Below the pieces are notes generated by a model. It did no database searches, was not told where the DNA came from, and was given only the letters and a program-made list of their open reading frames with translations. Source: Streptomyces sp. CB02056 (lineage in GTDB: Bacteria > Actinomycetota > Actinomycetes > Streptomycetales > Streptomycetaceae). Taken from it: a stretch of 64,000 nucleotides of DNA. This document shows positions 45,441 to 53,781 of the stretch, piece after piece (the first letter of the stretch is position 1; the number at the start of each line of letters is the position of its first letter). Where the stretch lies: positions 1 through 64,000 of the forward strand of contig NZ_LIPD01000010.1 in NCBI RefSeq assembly GCF_001905545.1, given 5' to 3'. Both the position numbers and the translations under genes were made by a program.

Positions 45441-46580
45441 TCATTGTGCCCGGGCCTGGTCGGCGGACGACGACCGGTCGGCGCACGGCGTCCGGTCGGT
45501 CGGGCGTGCGACGCCGGCGGGCAGGGACGGGCCGGTGATGCCCTCCGGGGTGACCCGGGTGCCGGCCCACTGGGCGGGGGAGGCGTCGAGCAGGGCGGCC
45601 ACCACGGCGGCGTCCGGCAGCTCGGCCTGGTCGCCGGGGGCGGTCAGCGCGCAGGCGGCGCTCAGGTGGCCGAGCCGCAGCCGGCGCCGCTGGTCCAGGC
45701 CCCGGACGGTGCCGGCCAGGTAGCCGGCCGCGAAGGCGTCGCCGGCGCCGGTGGCCTCGACCACCTCGACCGCGAGGGCCGGCTCGGTGACCGCCGTACC
45801 GTCCTGCTCCAGGGCGGTGACCTGCCGGGCCGCGTCCTTGACCACGACGGTGGCCGGGGCGGGGAAGCGGCGGCGGAGCTCGGCCGGGTCGCCGGTGCCG
45901 AAGGCGGCCTCGGCCTCGTCGGCGCCGAGCAGCAGCAGGTCGGCGGCGTCCAGCAGCGGCGGCAGGACGGCCGGGTCGCGGTCGAGCCAGAGCGAGGGGC
46001 GCCAGTTGAGGTCGAAGCTGACCAGGCGGCCCGGACGGCGGTCGGCGAGCAGGGCGCGCAGCAGGGCCAGGCAGTCGTCGGAGAGCGCGGCGGTGATGCC
46101 GGACAGGTGCAGCAGCCGGGCGCCGGCCAGCAGCGCGGCGGCGGCCGGGTCGGCGAGCAGGCCGGGGGAGAGCGCGGCGGCCGCGGAGCCGCGCCGGTGG
46201 TAGTGCAGCCGGCTGCGGCCGGGGCCGAGGTCGTGGCGGTCGCCGGTGGTGCCGCCGACCTCCTTCAGGTAGAGCCCGGTCGGGCGGTGCGGGTCGACCG
46301 TGACCGCCGAGACGTCCACGCCGCGGGCGGCGACCTCGGCGAGCAGCCGGCGGCCGAAGCCGTCGTCGCCGACCCGGCTGATCCAGGCGGTCGGCACGCC
46401 GTGCGCGGCCAGCGCGCCCGCCACGTTGGACTCCGCGCCGCCGACCGAGAGCCGGAAGTTCTCCACCGACTCGAGCGGGCCCGGGCGGTCCGGCAGCAGG
46501 ACGGCCATCGACTCGCCCACGCACACGGCCGTCGGGGGAGCGCCGGGGCGGGTCGGGCCCTGGGTGTCCTGTCGCGGCAT
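45441..46580 (-). CDS. kdgK: PfkB-family sugar kinase, 2-dehydro-3-deoxygluconate kinase-like
   Basis: 379 aa. PfkB ribokinase fold: AVCVGESMAVLLPDRPG, the GGAESNVAGALAAHGV motif 1, and GAGDAFAAGYLAG motif 2 with catalytic Asp. The SVGGAESNVA and RVGDDGFGRR arrangement and the neighbouring KDPG aldolase point to KDG as substrate: KDG plus ATP to KDPG. ATG 46580 has GAGGAG upstream; longer starts at 46841 run into the operator region. It is the first gene of the leftward operon. The last 60 residues are low complexity and beyond the usual kinase length of about 310. Confidence 0.83.
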   Translation of the reverse strand: MPRQDTQGPTRPGAPPTAVCVGESMAVLLPDRPGPLESVENFRLSVGGAESNVAGALAAHGVPTAWISRVGDDGFGRRLLAEVAARGVDVSAVTVDPHRPTGLYLKEVGGTTGDRHDLGPGRSRLHYHRRGSAAAALSPGLLADPAAAALLAGARLLHLSGITAALSDDCLALLRALLADRRPGRLVSFDLNWRPSLWLDRDPAVLPPLLDAADLLLLGADEAEAAFGTGDPAELRRRFPAPATVVVKDAARQVTALEQDGTAVTEPALAVEVVEATGAGDAFAAGYLAGTVRGLDQRRRLRLGHLSAACALTAPGDQAELPDAAVVAALLDASPAQWAGTRVTPEGITGPSLPAGVARPTDRTPCADRSSSADQARAQ

Positions 46581-46762
46581 GTGCGGGGCTCCTCGTCTGC
46601 GGCCGTTCCGTCGAGAGCGGGCCCACCGGGCCGACTCCGTGGCGCGTGAACGCCGCGTTCGTCCGTGAGCACCGCGTTCTCCGCGAGCACCGCACGTGAG
46701 CCGACCCCGTCGACCGGGAGCCCGGTCCGTTGACCGTGATCCGGCGCCGATGCTAGAACCGT

Positions 46763-46801
46763 GTTGCCAGCATGTGCAACCCTCGTTGCGCATGTTGCAA
46801 C
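46763..46801. promoter_or_regulatory. Double GTTGC/GCAAC operator between divergent operons
   Basis: GTTGC (46763-46767), 8 nt, GCAAC (46776-46780), 4 nt, GTTGC (46785-46789), 7 nt, GCAAC (46797-46801). The two palindromes are centred 21.5 bp apart, about two helical turns. It lies between the kdgK and deaminase starts, next to an IclR gene. Confidence 0.75.
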
Positions 46802-46822
46802 CTGTGCGGATGGAGGAACACG

Positions 46823-48124
46823 GTGGAGCAGACCTTCGCAAGCAGCGGTACCGGGCCGGGGATCGCCCGGGGAGCGGTGGCGGCCCTGGCCGACGAACCG
46901 CTCGACTGGCGGTTCAAAGCCGCTCCGCCGCAGTCGTGGGGCCGCAGCACGCGGGAGTGGCTCGCCACCGGCCCCACCCTCTCCTCGCTCGGCACCCCGC
47001 TGCTCACCCTCGACGGCGCCGCCCTCGACCACAACGTCCGCACCATGGCCGACTGGTGCGCCAAGGCGGGCGTCGCGCTCGCCCCGCACGGCAAGACCAC
47101 CATGGCGCCCGCCCTCTGGCAGGCGCAGCTCGACGCCGGAAGCCACGGCATCACCCTCGCCAACCTGCCGCAGGTGCGGATCGCCCGGGCCTTCGGGGTC
47201 CAGCGCATCCTGCTCGCCAACGCCCTGCTCGACCCGGCCGGACTGGCCTGGCTCGCCGACGAACTCGCCGCCGACCCGGACTTCGCCTTCCTCTCCTGGG
47301 TCGACTCCGTCGAGAGCGTGCGGCTGATGGACGAGGCGCTGCGCGCCGCCGGGGCCGAACGGCCGGTCGAGGTGCTGGTCGAGCTCGGCGGCCCCGGCGG
47401 GCGGACCGGCGCCCGCGGTGCGGACGCCGCCGTCGAGGTCGCCGCCGCGGTGCTGCGCGCCCCCACCCTGCGGCTGGCGGGCATCGGCGGCTACGAGGGC
47501 GCGATCGCGCACGACGCCTCGACCGAGGGACTGGCCGCCGTCCGCGGCTACCTGCGGGAGCTCGGCGAGCTGCACGGCCGGCTGGCGAGCGCCTACCCGG
47601 ACGGCACCCCGCCGGTGGTCTCGGCCGGCGGCAGCGCCTACTTCGACCTGGTGGTCGAGGAGTTGGCGAACCTGCCGGAGTCGTTCACGGTGCTGCGCTC
47701 GGGCGCGTACATCGCCCACGACGACGGCTTCTACCGGGGCATCTCGCCGCTGGCCCGGGACGGCGGGCGGACGCCGTTCCGCGGCGCGCTGCACGGCTGG
47801 GCCCGGGTCGTCTCCCGGCCCGAGCCGCAGCTCGCGCTGCTGGACGCCGGCAAGCGCGACCTGCCCTTCGACGAGGGCCTGCCGGAGCCGCAACGGGTGC
47901 GCGGCGGCGCCGAGTTGACCGGAACGGCGGCCCGGATCACGGCACTCAACGACCAGCACGCCTTCCTGCGGGACGCGGGCGACCTCGCGCCGATCGGCGC
48001 CGTGCTGCGGCTGGGCGTCTCGCACCCCTGCACCGCCTTCGACAAGTGGACGGCGATCCCGGTGCTGGACTCCGCGGACGCGGCCGAGCCGAAGGTCACC
48101 GGCCTGGTCAGGACGTTCTTCTGA
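46823..48124 (+). CDS. PLP-dependent amino acid deaminase, D-serine dehydratase-like (candidate D-glucosaminate deaminase)
   Basis: 433 aa. Fold-type III PLP enzyme: HGKTTMAP carries the cofactor lysine K91, and LVELGGPGGRTGAR and VSAGGSAYFDLV are phosphate and substrate regions. The C-terminal domain has the zinc pair of D-serine dehydratases, H401 and C403 (SHPCTAFDKW). Family members eliminate ammonia from D-amino acids with a 3-hydroxyl group. With kdgK and KDPG aldolase adjacent, the likely reaction is D-glucosaminate to KDG plus ammonia. GTG 46823 follows GGAGGA. The stop overlaps the start of the deacylase gene by one base. Confidence 0.85.
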   Translation: MEQTFASSGTGPGIARGAVAALADEPLDWRFKAAPPQSWGRSTREWLATGPTLSSLGTPLLTLDGAALDHNVRTMADWCAKAGVALAPHGKTTMAPALWQAQLDAGSHGITLANLPQVRIARAFGVQRILLANALLDPAGLAWLADELAADPDFAFLSWVDSVESVRLMDEALRAAGAERPVEVLVELGGPGGRTGARGADAAVEVAAAVLRAPTLRLAGIGGYEGAIAHDASTEGLAAVRGYLRELGELHGRLASAYPDGTPPVVSAGGSAYFDLVVEELANLPESFTVLRSGAYIAHDDGFYRGISPLARDGGRTPFRGALHGWARVVSRPEPQLALLDAGKRDLPFDEGLPEPQRVRGGAELTGTAARITALNDQHAFLRDAGDLAPIGAVLRLGVSHPCTAFDKWTAIPVLDSADAAEPKVTGLVRTFF

Positions 48125-49797
48125 TGCCCGGGGAGAGAGCGGCCCGCGGGGGCGCGACGGTCTTCCGGGGCGCCACCGTGGTGGACGGCACCGGCGCGGA
48201 GCGCTACCGGGCGGACGTCCGGATCGCCGACGGCCTGATCGTCGAGATCGCCAGGACCGGCGAGTCCGGTGAGGGCGGCGGGACCGGCGGGATCGGCAAG
48301 GGCCCCGGCACGGCCGAGGTGGTGGACGCCGACGGGCTGGTACTGGCCCCCGGCTTCATCGACATGCACGCCCACTCCGACCTCGCCCTGCTGCGCGAAC
48401 CCGAGCACCCGGCCAAGGTCACCCAGGGCGTCACCTGCGAGGTCCTCGGCCAGGACGGCCTGTCCTACGCCCCGGTCGACGATGCCACGCTGCCCGCGCT
48501 GCGCCGCCAACTCGCGGGCTGGAACGGCGATCCGGACGGCTTCGACTGGGACTGGCGGGACGTCGCCGGCTACCTCGACCGGATCGACCGCAGCGGCGTC
48601 GCCGTCAACGCCTGCTACCTCGTCCCGCACGGCACGCTGCGGATGCTCGTCATGGGCTGGGCCAACCGTCCGCCCACCCCCGGCGAACTCGACCGGATGC
48701 GGCAGGTGCTGGCGAAGAGCCTGCTGGACGGCGCGGTCGGCATGTCCAGCGGCCTCAGCTACACCCCCGGGATGTACGCGGACACCGCCGAGCTGGTCGA
48801 GCTGTGCACCGTCGTCGCGGCCTACGGCGGCTTCCACGCCCCGCACCAACGCTCTTACGGCGAAGGGGCGTTGGAGGGCTACGCGGAGATGGTGGAGATC
48901 GCCCGGCGGAGCGGCTGCGCGCTGCACCTGACCCACGCCACGATGAACTTCGGGGTCAACCGGGGCCGGGCCGGCGAGCTGCTGGAGCTCCTCGACCGGG
49001 CGCTCGCCGACGGCGTGGACCTCACCCTGGACAGCTACCCCTACCTGCCCGGCTCCACCACCCTGGCCGCCCTGCTGCCGAGTTGGGCCACCGAGGGCGG
49101 CCCGGCCGCGACGCTGGCGCGGCTCGACGACCCCGCGCAGTGCGCGAGGATCCGGTACGAGGTGGAGGAGAAGGGCAGCGACGGCTGCCACGGAGTGGTC
49201 ACCGACTGGGCGACGATCCAGATCTCCGGCGTCGGCTCGGCCCCGCTCGCCGGGACGGTCGGCCGCACCGTCGCCGAACTGGCCGTCGAGGAGCGGCGGA
49301 CCGGCACCGAGGTCTTCCTGGACCTGCTGCGCCGGGACGGGCTGGCCACCACCATCCTCCAGCACGTCGGGCACGAGGAGAACGTCCGGGCGATCATGCG
49401 CCACCGCGCGCACACCGTCGGCAGCGACGGACTGCTGGTCGGCGCCCGGCCGCACCCGCGCGCCTGGGGCACCTTCCCGCGCTACCTCGGCCACTACAGC
49501 CGGGAGTTGGGAGTTCTCACGCTGGAGGAGACGATCGCCCGGATGACCGGCCGCCCCGCCGCCCGGCTGGGACTGGACCGGCGGGGCCGGATCGCCCCCG
49601 GCCACCACGCCGACCTGGTGCTCCTCGACCCCGGGAAGGTCCGGGACGCCGCCACCTTCGAGGACCCCCGGCTGCCCGCCGAGGGCATCGAGTACGTGTA
49701 CGTCAACGGCAGCGCCGTCGTCCGGGAGGGCCGCACCACCGGCGCCCGACCCGGGCGTGCCCTGCGCCGAACCGACCGAGGAACCCTGGCCATATGA
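48124..49797 (+). CDS. N-acyl-D-amino-acid deacylase (amidohydrolase; candidate N-acetylglucosaminate deacetylase)
   Basis: 557 aa. D-aminoacylase-type amidohydrolase: metal motif DMHAHSDLALL (H82, H84), TCEVLGQDGLS with metal-ligand C105, GMSSGLSYTPG, HLTHATMNF, and VGSDGLLVG with the catalytic Asp. Cleaves the N-acyl group from D-amino acid derivatives, including sugar amino acids. Its place between a PLP deaminase and KDPG aldolase suggests that it removes acetyl from N-acetyl-D-glucosaminic acid. ATG 48124 overlaps the deaminase TGA; its stop overlaps the next ATG (ATGA). Residues 46-63 are a Gly-rich insertion. Confidence 0.85.
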   Translation: MPGERAARGGATVFRGATVVDGTGAERYRADVRIADGLIVEIARTGESGEGGGTGGIGKGPGTAEVVDADGLVLAPGFIDMHAHSDLALLREPEHPAKVTQGVTCEVLGQDGLSYAPVDDATLPALRRQLAGWNGDPDGFDWDWRDVAGYLDRIDRSGVAVNACYLVPHGTLRMLVMGWANRPPTPGELDRMRQVLAKSLLDGAVGMSSGLSYTPGMYADTAELVELCTVVAAYGGFHAPHQRSYGEGALEGYAEMVEIARRSGCALHLTHATMNFGVNRGRAGELLELLDRALADGVDLTLDSYPYLPGSTTLAALLPSWATEGGPAATLARLDDPAQCARIRYEVEEKGSDGCHGVVTDWATIQISGVGSAPLAGTVGRTVAELAVEERRTGTEVFLDLLRRDGLATTILQHVGHEENVRAIMRHRAHTVGSDGLLVGARPHPRAWGTFPRYLGHYSRELGVLTLEETIARMTGRPAARLGLDRRGRIAPGHHADLVLLDPGKVRDAATFEDPRLPAEGIEYVYVNGSAVVREGRTTGARPGRALRRTDRGTLAI

Positions 49798-50471
49798 CCG
49801 AGCCGTCCGCCCCGACCGACCCCACCTCCGACCCCTCCGTTCCGACCGGGCTTTCCGTCCTGCGCGACGAACCGGTGATCGCGGTGGTCCGCGCACCCCG
49901 GATCCCGGACGCCGCCGCGCTCTGCGCCGCCCTCGCCGAGGGCGGCGTCAACCTGACCGAATTCACCTACACCACACCGGATGTGACGGACCATCTGTTC
50001 CGGGCCTCGAAGGCCGGCTGGCGGGTCGGCGTCGGAACGGTGCTGACCGCCGAGCAGGCTCGGCGCGGGGTCGAGGCGGGGGCGTCCTTCCTGGTCACCC
50101 CCGGCTGCCGCCCCGAGGTCGCCGAGGCGGCGGCCACCGCCGGGGTGCCGGTGGTGCTCGGGGCGCTCACCCCGACCGAGGTGGCGCACGCGGTGGACCT
50201 CGGGGCCGCCGCCGTCAAGATCTTCCCGGCCCGGGCGTTCGGCCCCGGCTACTTCAAGGACCTGCGCGGCCCGTACCCCGACGTGCCGCTGGTGGCCTCC
50301 GGCGGGGTGAACGCGGGCAACGCCGCCGCGTTCCTGGCGCACGGCGCGCTCGCGGTCTGCGCGGGGACGGACGTGGTGCCGCCGGACGTGGTCGCGGCGG
50401 GGGACTGGGCGGAGATCACCCGGCGGGCCCGGGCGTTCACGGCGGCCTGCGCCGGGGCGGCGGGGGCGTAG
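49794..50471 (+). CDS. eda: 2-dehydro-3-deoxyphosphogluconate (KDPG) aldolase
   Basis: 225 aa. Class I aldolase barrel: GGVNLTEFTYTTPDVTD contains catalytic E56, VGVGTVLTAEQARRGVEAGA and LVTPGC follow, and AAAVKIFPA supplies Schiff-base lysine K142. Splits KDPG to pyruvate and glyceraldehyde-3-phosphate. The N-terminal 18 residues are a disordered extension. ATG 49794 overlaps the deacylase stop by 4 nt, so the three rightward genes should be translated together. The final step of the module. Confidence 0.93.
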   Translation: MTEPSAPTDPTSDPSVPTGLSVLRDEPVIAVVRAPRIPDAAALCAALAEGGVNLTEFTYTTPDVTDHLFRASKAGWRVGVGTVLTAEQARRGVEAGASFLVTPGCRPEVAEAAATAGVPVVLGALTPTEVAHAVDLGAAAVKIFPARAFGPGYFKDLRGPYPDVPLVASGGVNAGNAAAFLAHGALAVCAGTDVVPPDVVAAGDWAEITRRARAFTAACAGAAGA

Positions 50472-50684
50472 CGGGCCGTCGACATCTGCGGTGGGGGCGC
50501 AGTCGGGCCGTCGGTGTTCGCGGCGGGGCATCGGCGTCTGCGGCGGGGCGAGGCGGGCTGTCGGGACGGCCGGGATTGGACGAGAATCGGGGGCACCCGG
50601 CTCGGCCCCGGCCGAGCCCGTCCCGGCCCAGCCCCTCCCCGCCCGGCCAGCCCCGGGCCCCGGACCCGGCAGGAGGAACCGCCC

Positions 50685-52289
50685 ATGACCTCGACCCGCC
50701 CCGGCCCCGACTGGCTCGCCGACGCCGTGCTGTACCAGATCTACCCCCAGAGCTTCGCCGACTCCGACGGCGACGGCATCGGCGACTTCGCCGGCATCGC
50801 CGAGCACCTGGACCACCTCGCCTGGCTCGGCGTCGACACCGTCTGGCTCAACCCCTGCTTCGCCTCGCCGTTCCGCGACGCCGGGTACGACGTCGCCGAC
50901 TACCTCACCCCGGCCCCGCGCTACGGCAGCACCGAGGACCTGGCCGCCCTGGTGGAGGCCGCCCGCGGCAAGGGCATCCGGGTCCTGCTGGACCTGGTGG
51001 CCGGGCACACCTCCGACCGCCACCCCTGGTTCCTGGCCTCCGCCGAGGACCCGTCCGACCACCGGTACATCTGGTCCGACCGCCCGGTGGACGGCTTCGT
51101 CGCCTCGCCCGGCAGCCGCCCCGGCTGGTACCTGCCGAACTTCTTCGACTGTCAGCCCGCGCTCAACTTCGGCTACGCACGCGGCAGTTCCGAGGAACCC
51201 TGGCGGCAGTCGGTGGACGCGGACGGCCCGCGCGCCAACCGGGCGGCGCTGCGCGCGATCATGGCGCACTGGCTCGGCCTCGGGGTGTCCGGCTTCCGGG
51301 TGGACATGGCCTACTCGCTGGTCAAGGACGACCCCGGCAAGGTGGAGACCGCCAAGCTCTGGACCGAGCTGCGCGACTGGCTGGACCGCGCCCACCCCGA
51401 GGCCGTCCTGCTCGCCGAGTGGGGAGACCCGGCCGCCGCCGTCACGGCCGGCTTCCACGCCGACTTCTTCCTGCACTTCGGCGGCGCGGACCACGGCCTG
51501 CCGCTGCGCTCGCTCTGGAACAACAACGGCGGGACGGTCGAGGAGTTCTGGCACCAGGAGGCCTGCTACTTCGAGGCCGAGGGCCGGGGCACCCCGCAGT
51601 CCTTCCTGGACGCCTGGCGCTCCGCCGCCGAACTCACCGAGGGCGGCGGGCAGATCGTGCTGCCCACCGCCAACCACGACTTCTCCCGGCTGGCCACCGG
51701 CCCGCGCACCGCGGAGCAGCTCGCCCCCGCCTTCGCCTTCCTGCTCACCTGGCCCACCCTCCCGGCGGTCTACTACGGCGACGAGATCGGCATGCGCTAC
51801 CTGCCGGGCCTGCCCGACACCGAGGGCAGCGTCCTCGGGCCGCGGTTCAACCGGGCCGGCTCGCGCACCCCGATGCAGTGGATGCCCGGCCCCACCGCCG
51901 GCTTCTCCAGCGCCCCGCCCGAGCGGCTGTACCTGCCGGTGGACCCGGACCCGCACCGCCCGGACGTGCTCTCCCAGCGTGCCGACCCGACCTCGCTGCT
52001 GCACACCGTCCGGCGGCTGATCGCGCTGCGCCGGGCGCACCCGGGGCTGGGCGCGGCCGGCGGGGTGGAGGTCCGGCACACCGGCTACCCGCTGGTGTAC
52101 ACCCGGGCCGGGCGGTACCTGGTGGCGGTCAATCCGCGCCGGGAGCCGGCGTCCGTCCGGCTGCCGGGCCTGCCGGAGGGCGTCCCGTCGGCGCCGGGCG
52201 TCCGGCCGCTGGAGGTGCAGGGCGTGCGGGTGGCGGACGGGGAGCTGCGGGCGGACGGGTTCTCGTACGGGGTGTTCGAGCTGGGCTGA
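50685..52289 (+). CDS. Glycoside hydrolase family 13 alpha-glucosidase-like enzyme
   Basis: 534 aa. GH13 barrel: VLYQIYPQSFADSDGDGIGD, WLNPCFASPFRDAGYDVADY, region II GFRVDMAYS with the nucleophile Asp, region III LLAEWGDP with the acid Glu, region IV TANHDFSR with the transition-state Asp. It resembles alpha-glucosidase or trehalose synthase-like enzymes; exact specificity cannot be read. Cytoplasmic, with no signal peptide. ATG 50685 has AGGAGGAACC upstream. The 214-nt gap to eda shows no terminator of quality, so cotranscription with the module is possible but functionally unexplained. Confidence 0.88.
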   Translation: MTSTRPGPDWLADAVLYQIYPQSFADSDGDGIGDFAGIAEHLDHLAWLGVDTVWLNPCFASPFRDAGYDVADYLTPAPRYGSTEDLAALVEAARGKGIRVLLDLVAGHTSDRHPWFLASAEDPSDHRYIWSDRPVDGFVASPGSRPGWYLPNFFDCQPALNFGYARGSSEEPWRQSVDADGPRANRAALRAIMAHWLGLGVSGFRVDMAYSLVKDDPGKVETAKLWTELRDWLDRAHPEAVLLAEWGDPAAAVTAGFHADFFLHFGGADHGLPLRSLWNNNGGTVEEFWHQEACYFEAEGRGTPQSFLDAWRSAAELTEGGGQIVLPTANHDFSRLATGPRTAEQLAPAFAFLLTWPTLPAVYYGDEIGMRYLPGLPDTEGSVLGPRFNRAGSRTPMQWMPGPTAGFSSAPPERLYLPVDPDPHRPDVLSQRADPTSLLHTVRRLIALRRAHPGLGAAGGVEVRHTGYPLVYTRAGRYLVAVNPRREPASVRLPGLPEGVPSAPGVRPLEVQGVRVADGELRADGFSYGVFELG

Positions 52290-52348
52290 GCGCGGGCGGG
52301 GCGGTCGGGCCGAATGCGGCTGCGGTAGCCGGGCCGAGTGCGGCGGGG

Positions 52349-52374
52349 AGCCGGGTCCTGTTCGGGGCCCGGCT
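52349..52374 (+). terminator. Possible terminator after GH13 gene
   Basis: AGCCGGG and CCCGGCT form a 7-bp stem extended by weaker pairs, 60 nt after the stop. No strong T-run follows. Confidence 0.45.
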
Positions 52375-52413
52375 TCCGATCGGTGTCGGATAGTTGTAAG
52401 CTACATCGATAGA

Positions 52414-52457
52414 TGGTTGCATTTACCACCCTCATTGGTTGCATTTGCCACCTTCAT
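52414..52457. repeat. Perfectly abutting 22-bp direct repeat, probable operator
   Basis: TGGTTGCATTTACCACCCTCAT-type units occupy 52414-52435 and 52436-52457 and match at 20 of 22 positions. Each unit has a TGG...CCA core. A possible promoter TTGTAA (52394-52399), 17 nt, TTGCAT (52417-52422) runs into the first unit. The 22-bp period (two turns) suits a dimer-binding regulator of the downstream membrane protein gene. Confidence 0.65.
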
Positions 52458-52500
52458 GATCAAGCTGACAGACACGCCACCGGAGGACGGTACGAACGCC

Positions 52501-53553
52501 ATGAGCACACCCCGGAACCCCGCCGCAGCGCCCACCCTGGGGCACTCGCTCAAGCACCTGGCCGTCCACCTGATCACCCCGCTGCTGATGTGCCTGGGCA
52601 TGGCGCTCGCCTACCAGGGCGCCTTCCACCAGCCCGAGCCCCACCACCTCAAGGTGGCGGTGGTCGGCACCACGCCGCAGGCGCAGGGCCTGGCGCAGGC
52701 CATCCAGGGCAAGGCCGGGAACGCGCTCGACGTCCGCACCGTGGACGACCGGGCCGCCGCCGAGCAGCAGCTGCGCGACCGGGACCTGGTGGGCGCCTTC
52801 GTGCCGGACGCCAAGAGCCCCGAGCTGATCGTCGCCAAGGGGAACTCGGACACCTCGGTGGTGGCCGCCACGGCGGTGTTCACCAACGTCACCGACCGGC
52901 AGGGCGTGCCGCTGCACGTCACCGACCTGACCACCCCGGCCGCGGGCGACCCGACCGGACAGGGCCTGTTCTTCCTGCTGGTCGCACTGAGCATCGGCTC
53001 CTACGCCAGCGTCGCGGTGATCGGCGCCGCCGGCGCGGGGCTGAGCATGGCGGTCCGGGCGCTGGTCGGGGTGGCGGTCTCGCTGGCGGTCAGCGTGATC
53101 GGCATCGTCACCGCCGGGCCGGTCTTCCACGTGGTCGACCACGACTACGCGGCGATCTGGGCGCTGGGCTGGCTCTACTCGGCGGGCATCGTGCTGATCG
53201 GCATCGGCCTGCACAGCTTCCTGAAGAAGTGGACCACGCTGGCCCTGATGGTGCTGTTCGTGATGCTGAACTTCACCTCCTCCGGCGGCATCTACCGGCC
53301 CGAGCTGCAGAACGGGTTCTTCGGCGGCCTGCACGGCTTCTGGACCGGCGCCGGCTTCCTGGAGGGCGCGCGCAGCATCATGTACTTCGACGGCGGCGCG
53401 GGCCTCGGCGGGCACGTCGTGACCCTGCTGGTCTGGCTGCTGCTCGGCGGGGCGGCGCTGGTGGCCGCGGCGATGTACGAGGGCCGCGGGCGCCGTCCGG
53501 TGGAGACGCCGGCGGAGGCCGAGGAGGAGATGGAGGAGGCGGTCGCGGTCTGA
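52501..53553 (+). CDS. DUF3533/YhgE-Pip-like ABC-2 type membrane protein
   Basis: 350 aa. One N-terminal transmembrane helix (LITPLLMCLGMALAYQGAF), an extracytoplasmic domain of about 140 residues, then five to six helices (LFFLLVALSIGSYASVAVIG, VGVAVSLAVSVIGIVTAGPV, LGWLYSAGIVLIGIGL, LALMVLFVMLNFTSSGGIY, VTLLVWLLLGGAALVAAAMY). Ends in an acidic tail. The topology matches ABC-2 permease relatives such as YhgE/Pip and DUF3533; no ATPase gene is adjacent. Transport function not established. ATG 52501 is chosen; GGAGGA lies 15 nt upstream, a long spacing, and a start at 52456 is possible. A direct-repeat operator precedes it. Confidence 0.72.
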   Translation: MSTPRNPAAAPTLGHSLKHLAVHLITPLLMCLGMALAYQGAFHQPEPHHLKVAVVGTTPQAQGLAQAIQGKAGNALDVRTVDDRAAAEQQLRDRDLVGAFVPDAKSPELIVAKGNSDTSVVAATAVFTNVTDRQGVPLHVTDLTTPAAGDPTGQGLFFLLVALSIGSYASVAVIGAAGAGLSMAVRALVGVAVSLAVSVIGIVTAGPVFHVVDHDYAAIWALGWLYSAGIVLIGIGLHSFLKKWTTLALMVLFVMLNFTSSGGIYRPELQNGFFGGLHGFWTGAGFLEGARSIMYFDGGAGLGGHVVTLLVWLLLGGAALVAAAMYEGRGRRPVETPAEAEEEMEEAVAV

Positions 53554-53638
53554 CCACGCCCCTCGGAAGGCTTCACCGGGTGCCGCGGGCATCGGCACCG
53601 GGTGGGGATCGGCGGCCCGCGCCCGGCCCTGGACAAGC

Positions 53639-53781
53639 CGGACGCGGGCCTCGGCGTCCCCCCGTACGTGCCTGGCGGTACGCCGCCTGCCCGATGAGGG
53701 CCTGGCCGACCACCAGGGTGTGGATCTCGCCGGTGCCCGTCGGGGTCACCCTGGCGTGCGGGTGCGGTGCGGGGTGCTCAT
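53639..53781 (-). pseudogene. Acyl-CoA dehydrogenase remnant
   Basis: A start ATG at 53781 overlaps the CoA-transferase TGA (ATGA), as in an intact operon, but its frame ends after MSTPHRTRTPG. In another frame, from 53749 leftward, the sequence encodes VTPTGTGEIHTLVVGQALIG and continues QAAYR. This resembles the last 25-30 residues of glutaryl-CoA-type acyl-CoA dehydrogenases. Start and tail are both present and about 350 codons between them are missing, which is best explained by an internal deletion. The frame then runs on to about 53574 without family content. Confidence 0.65.
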
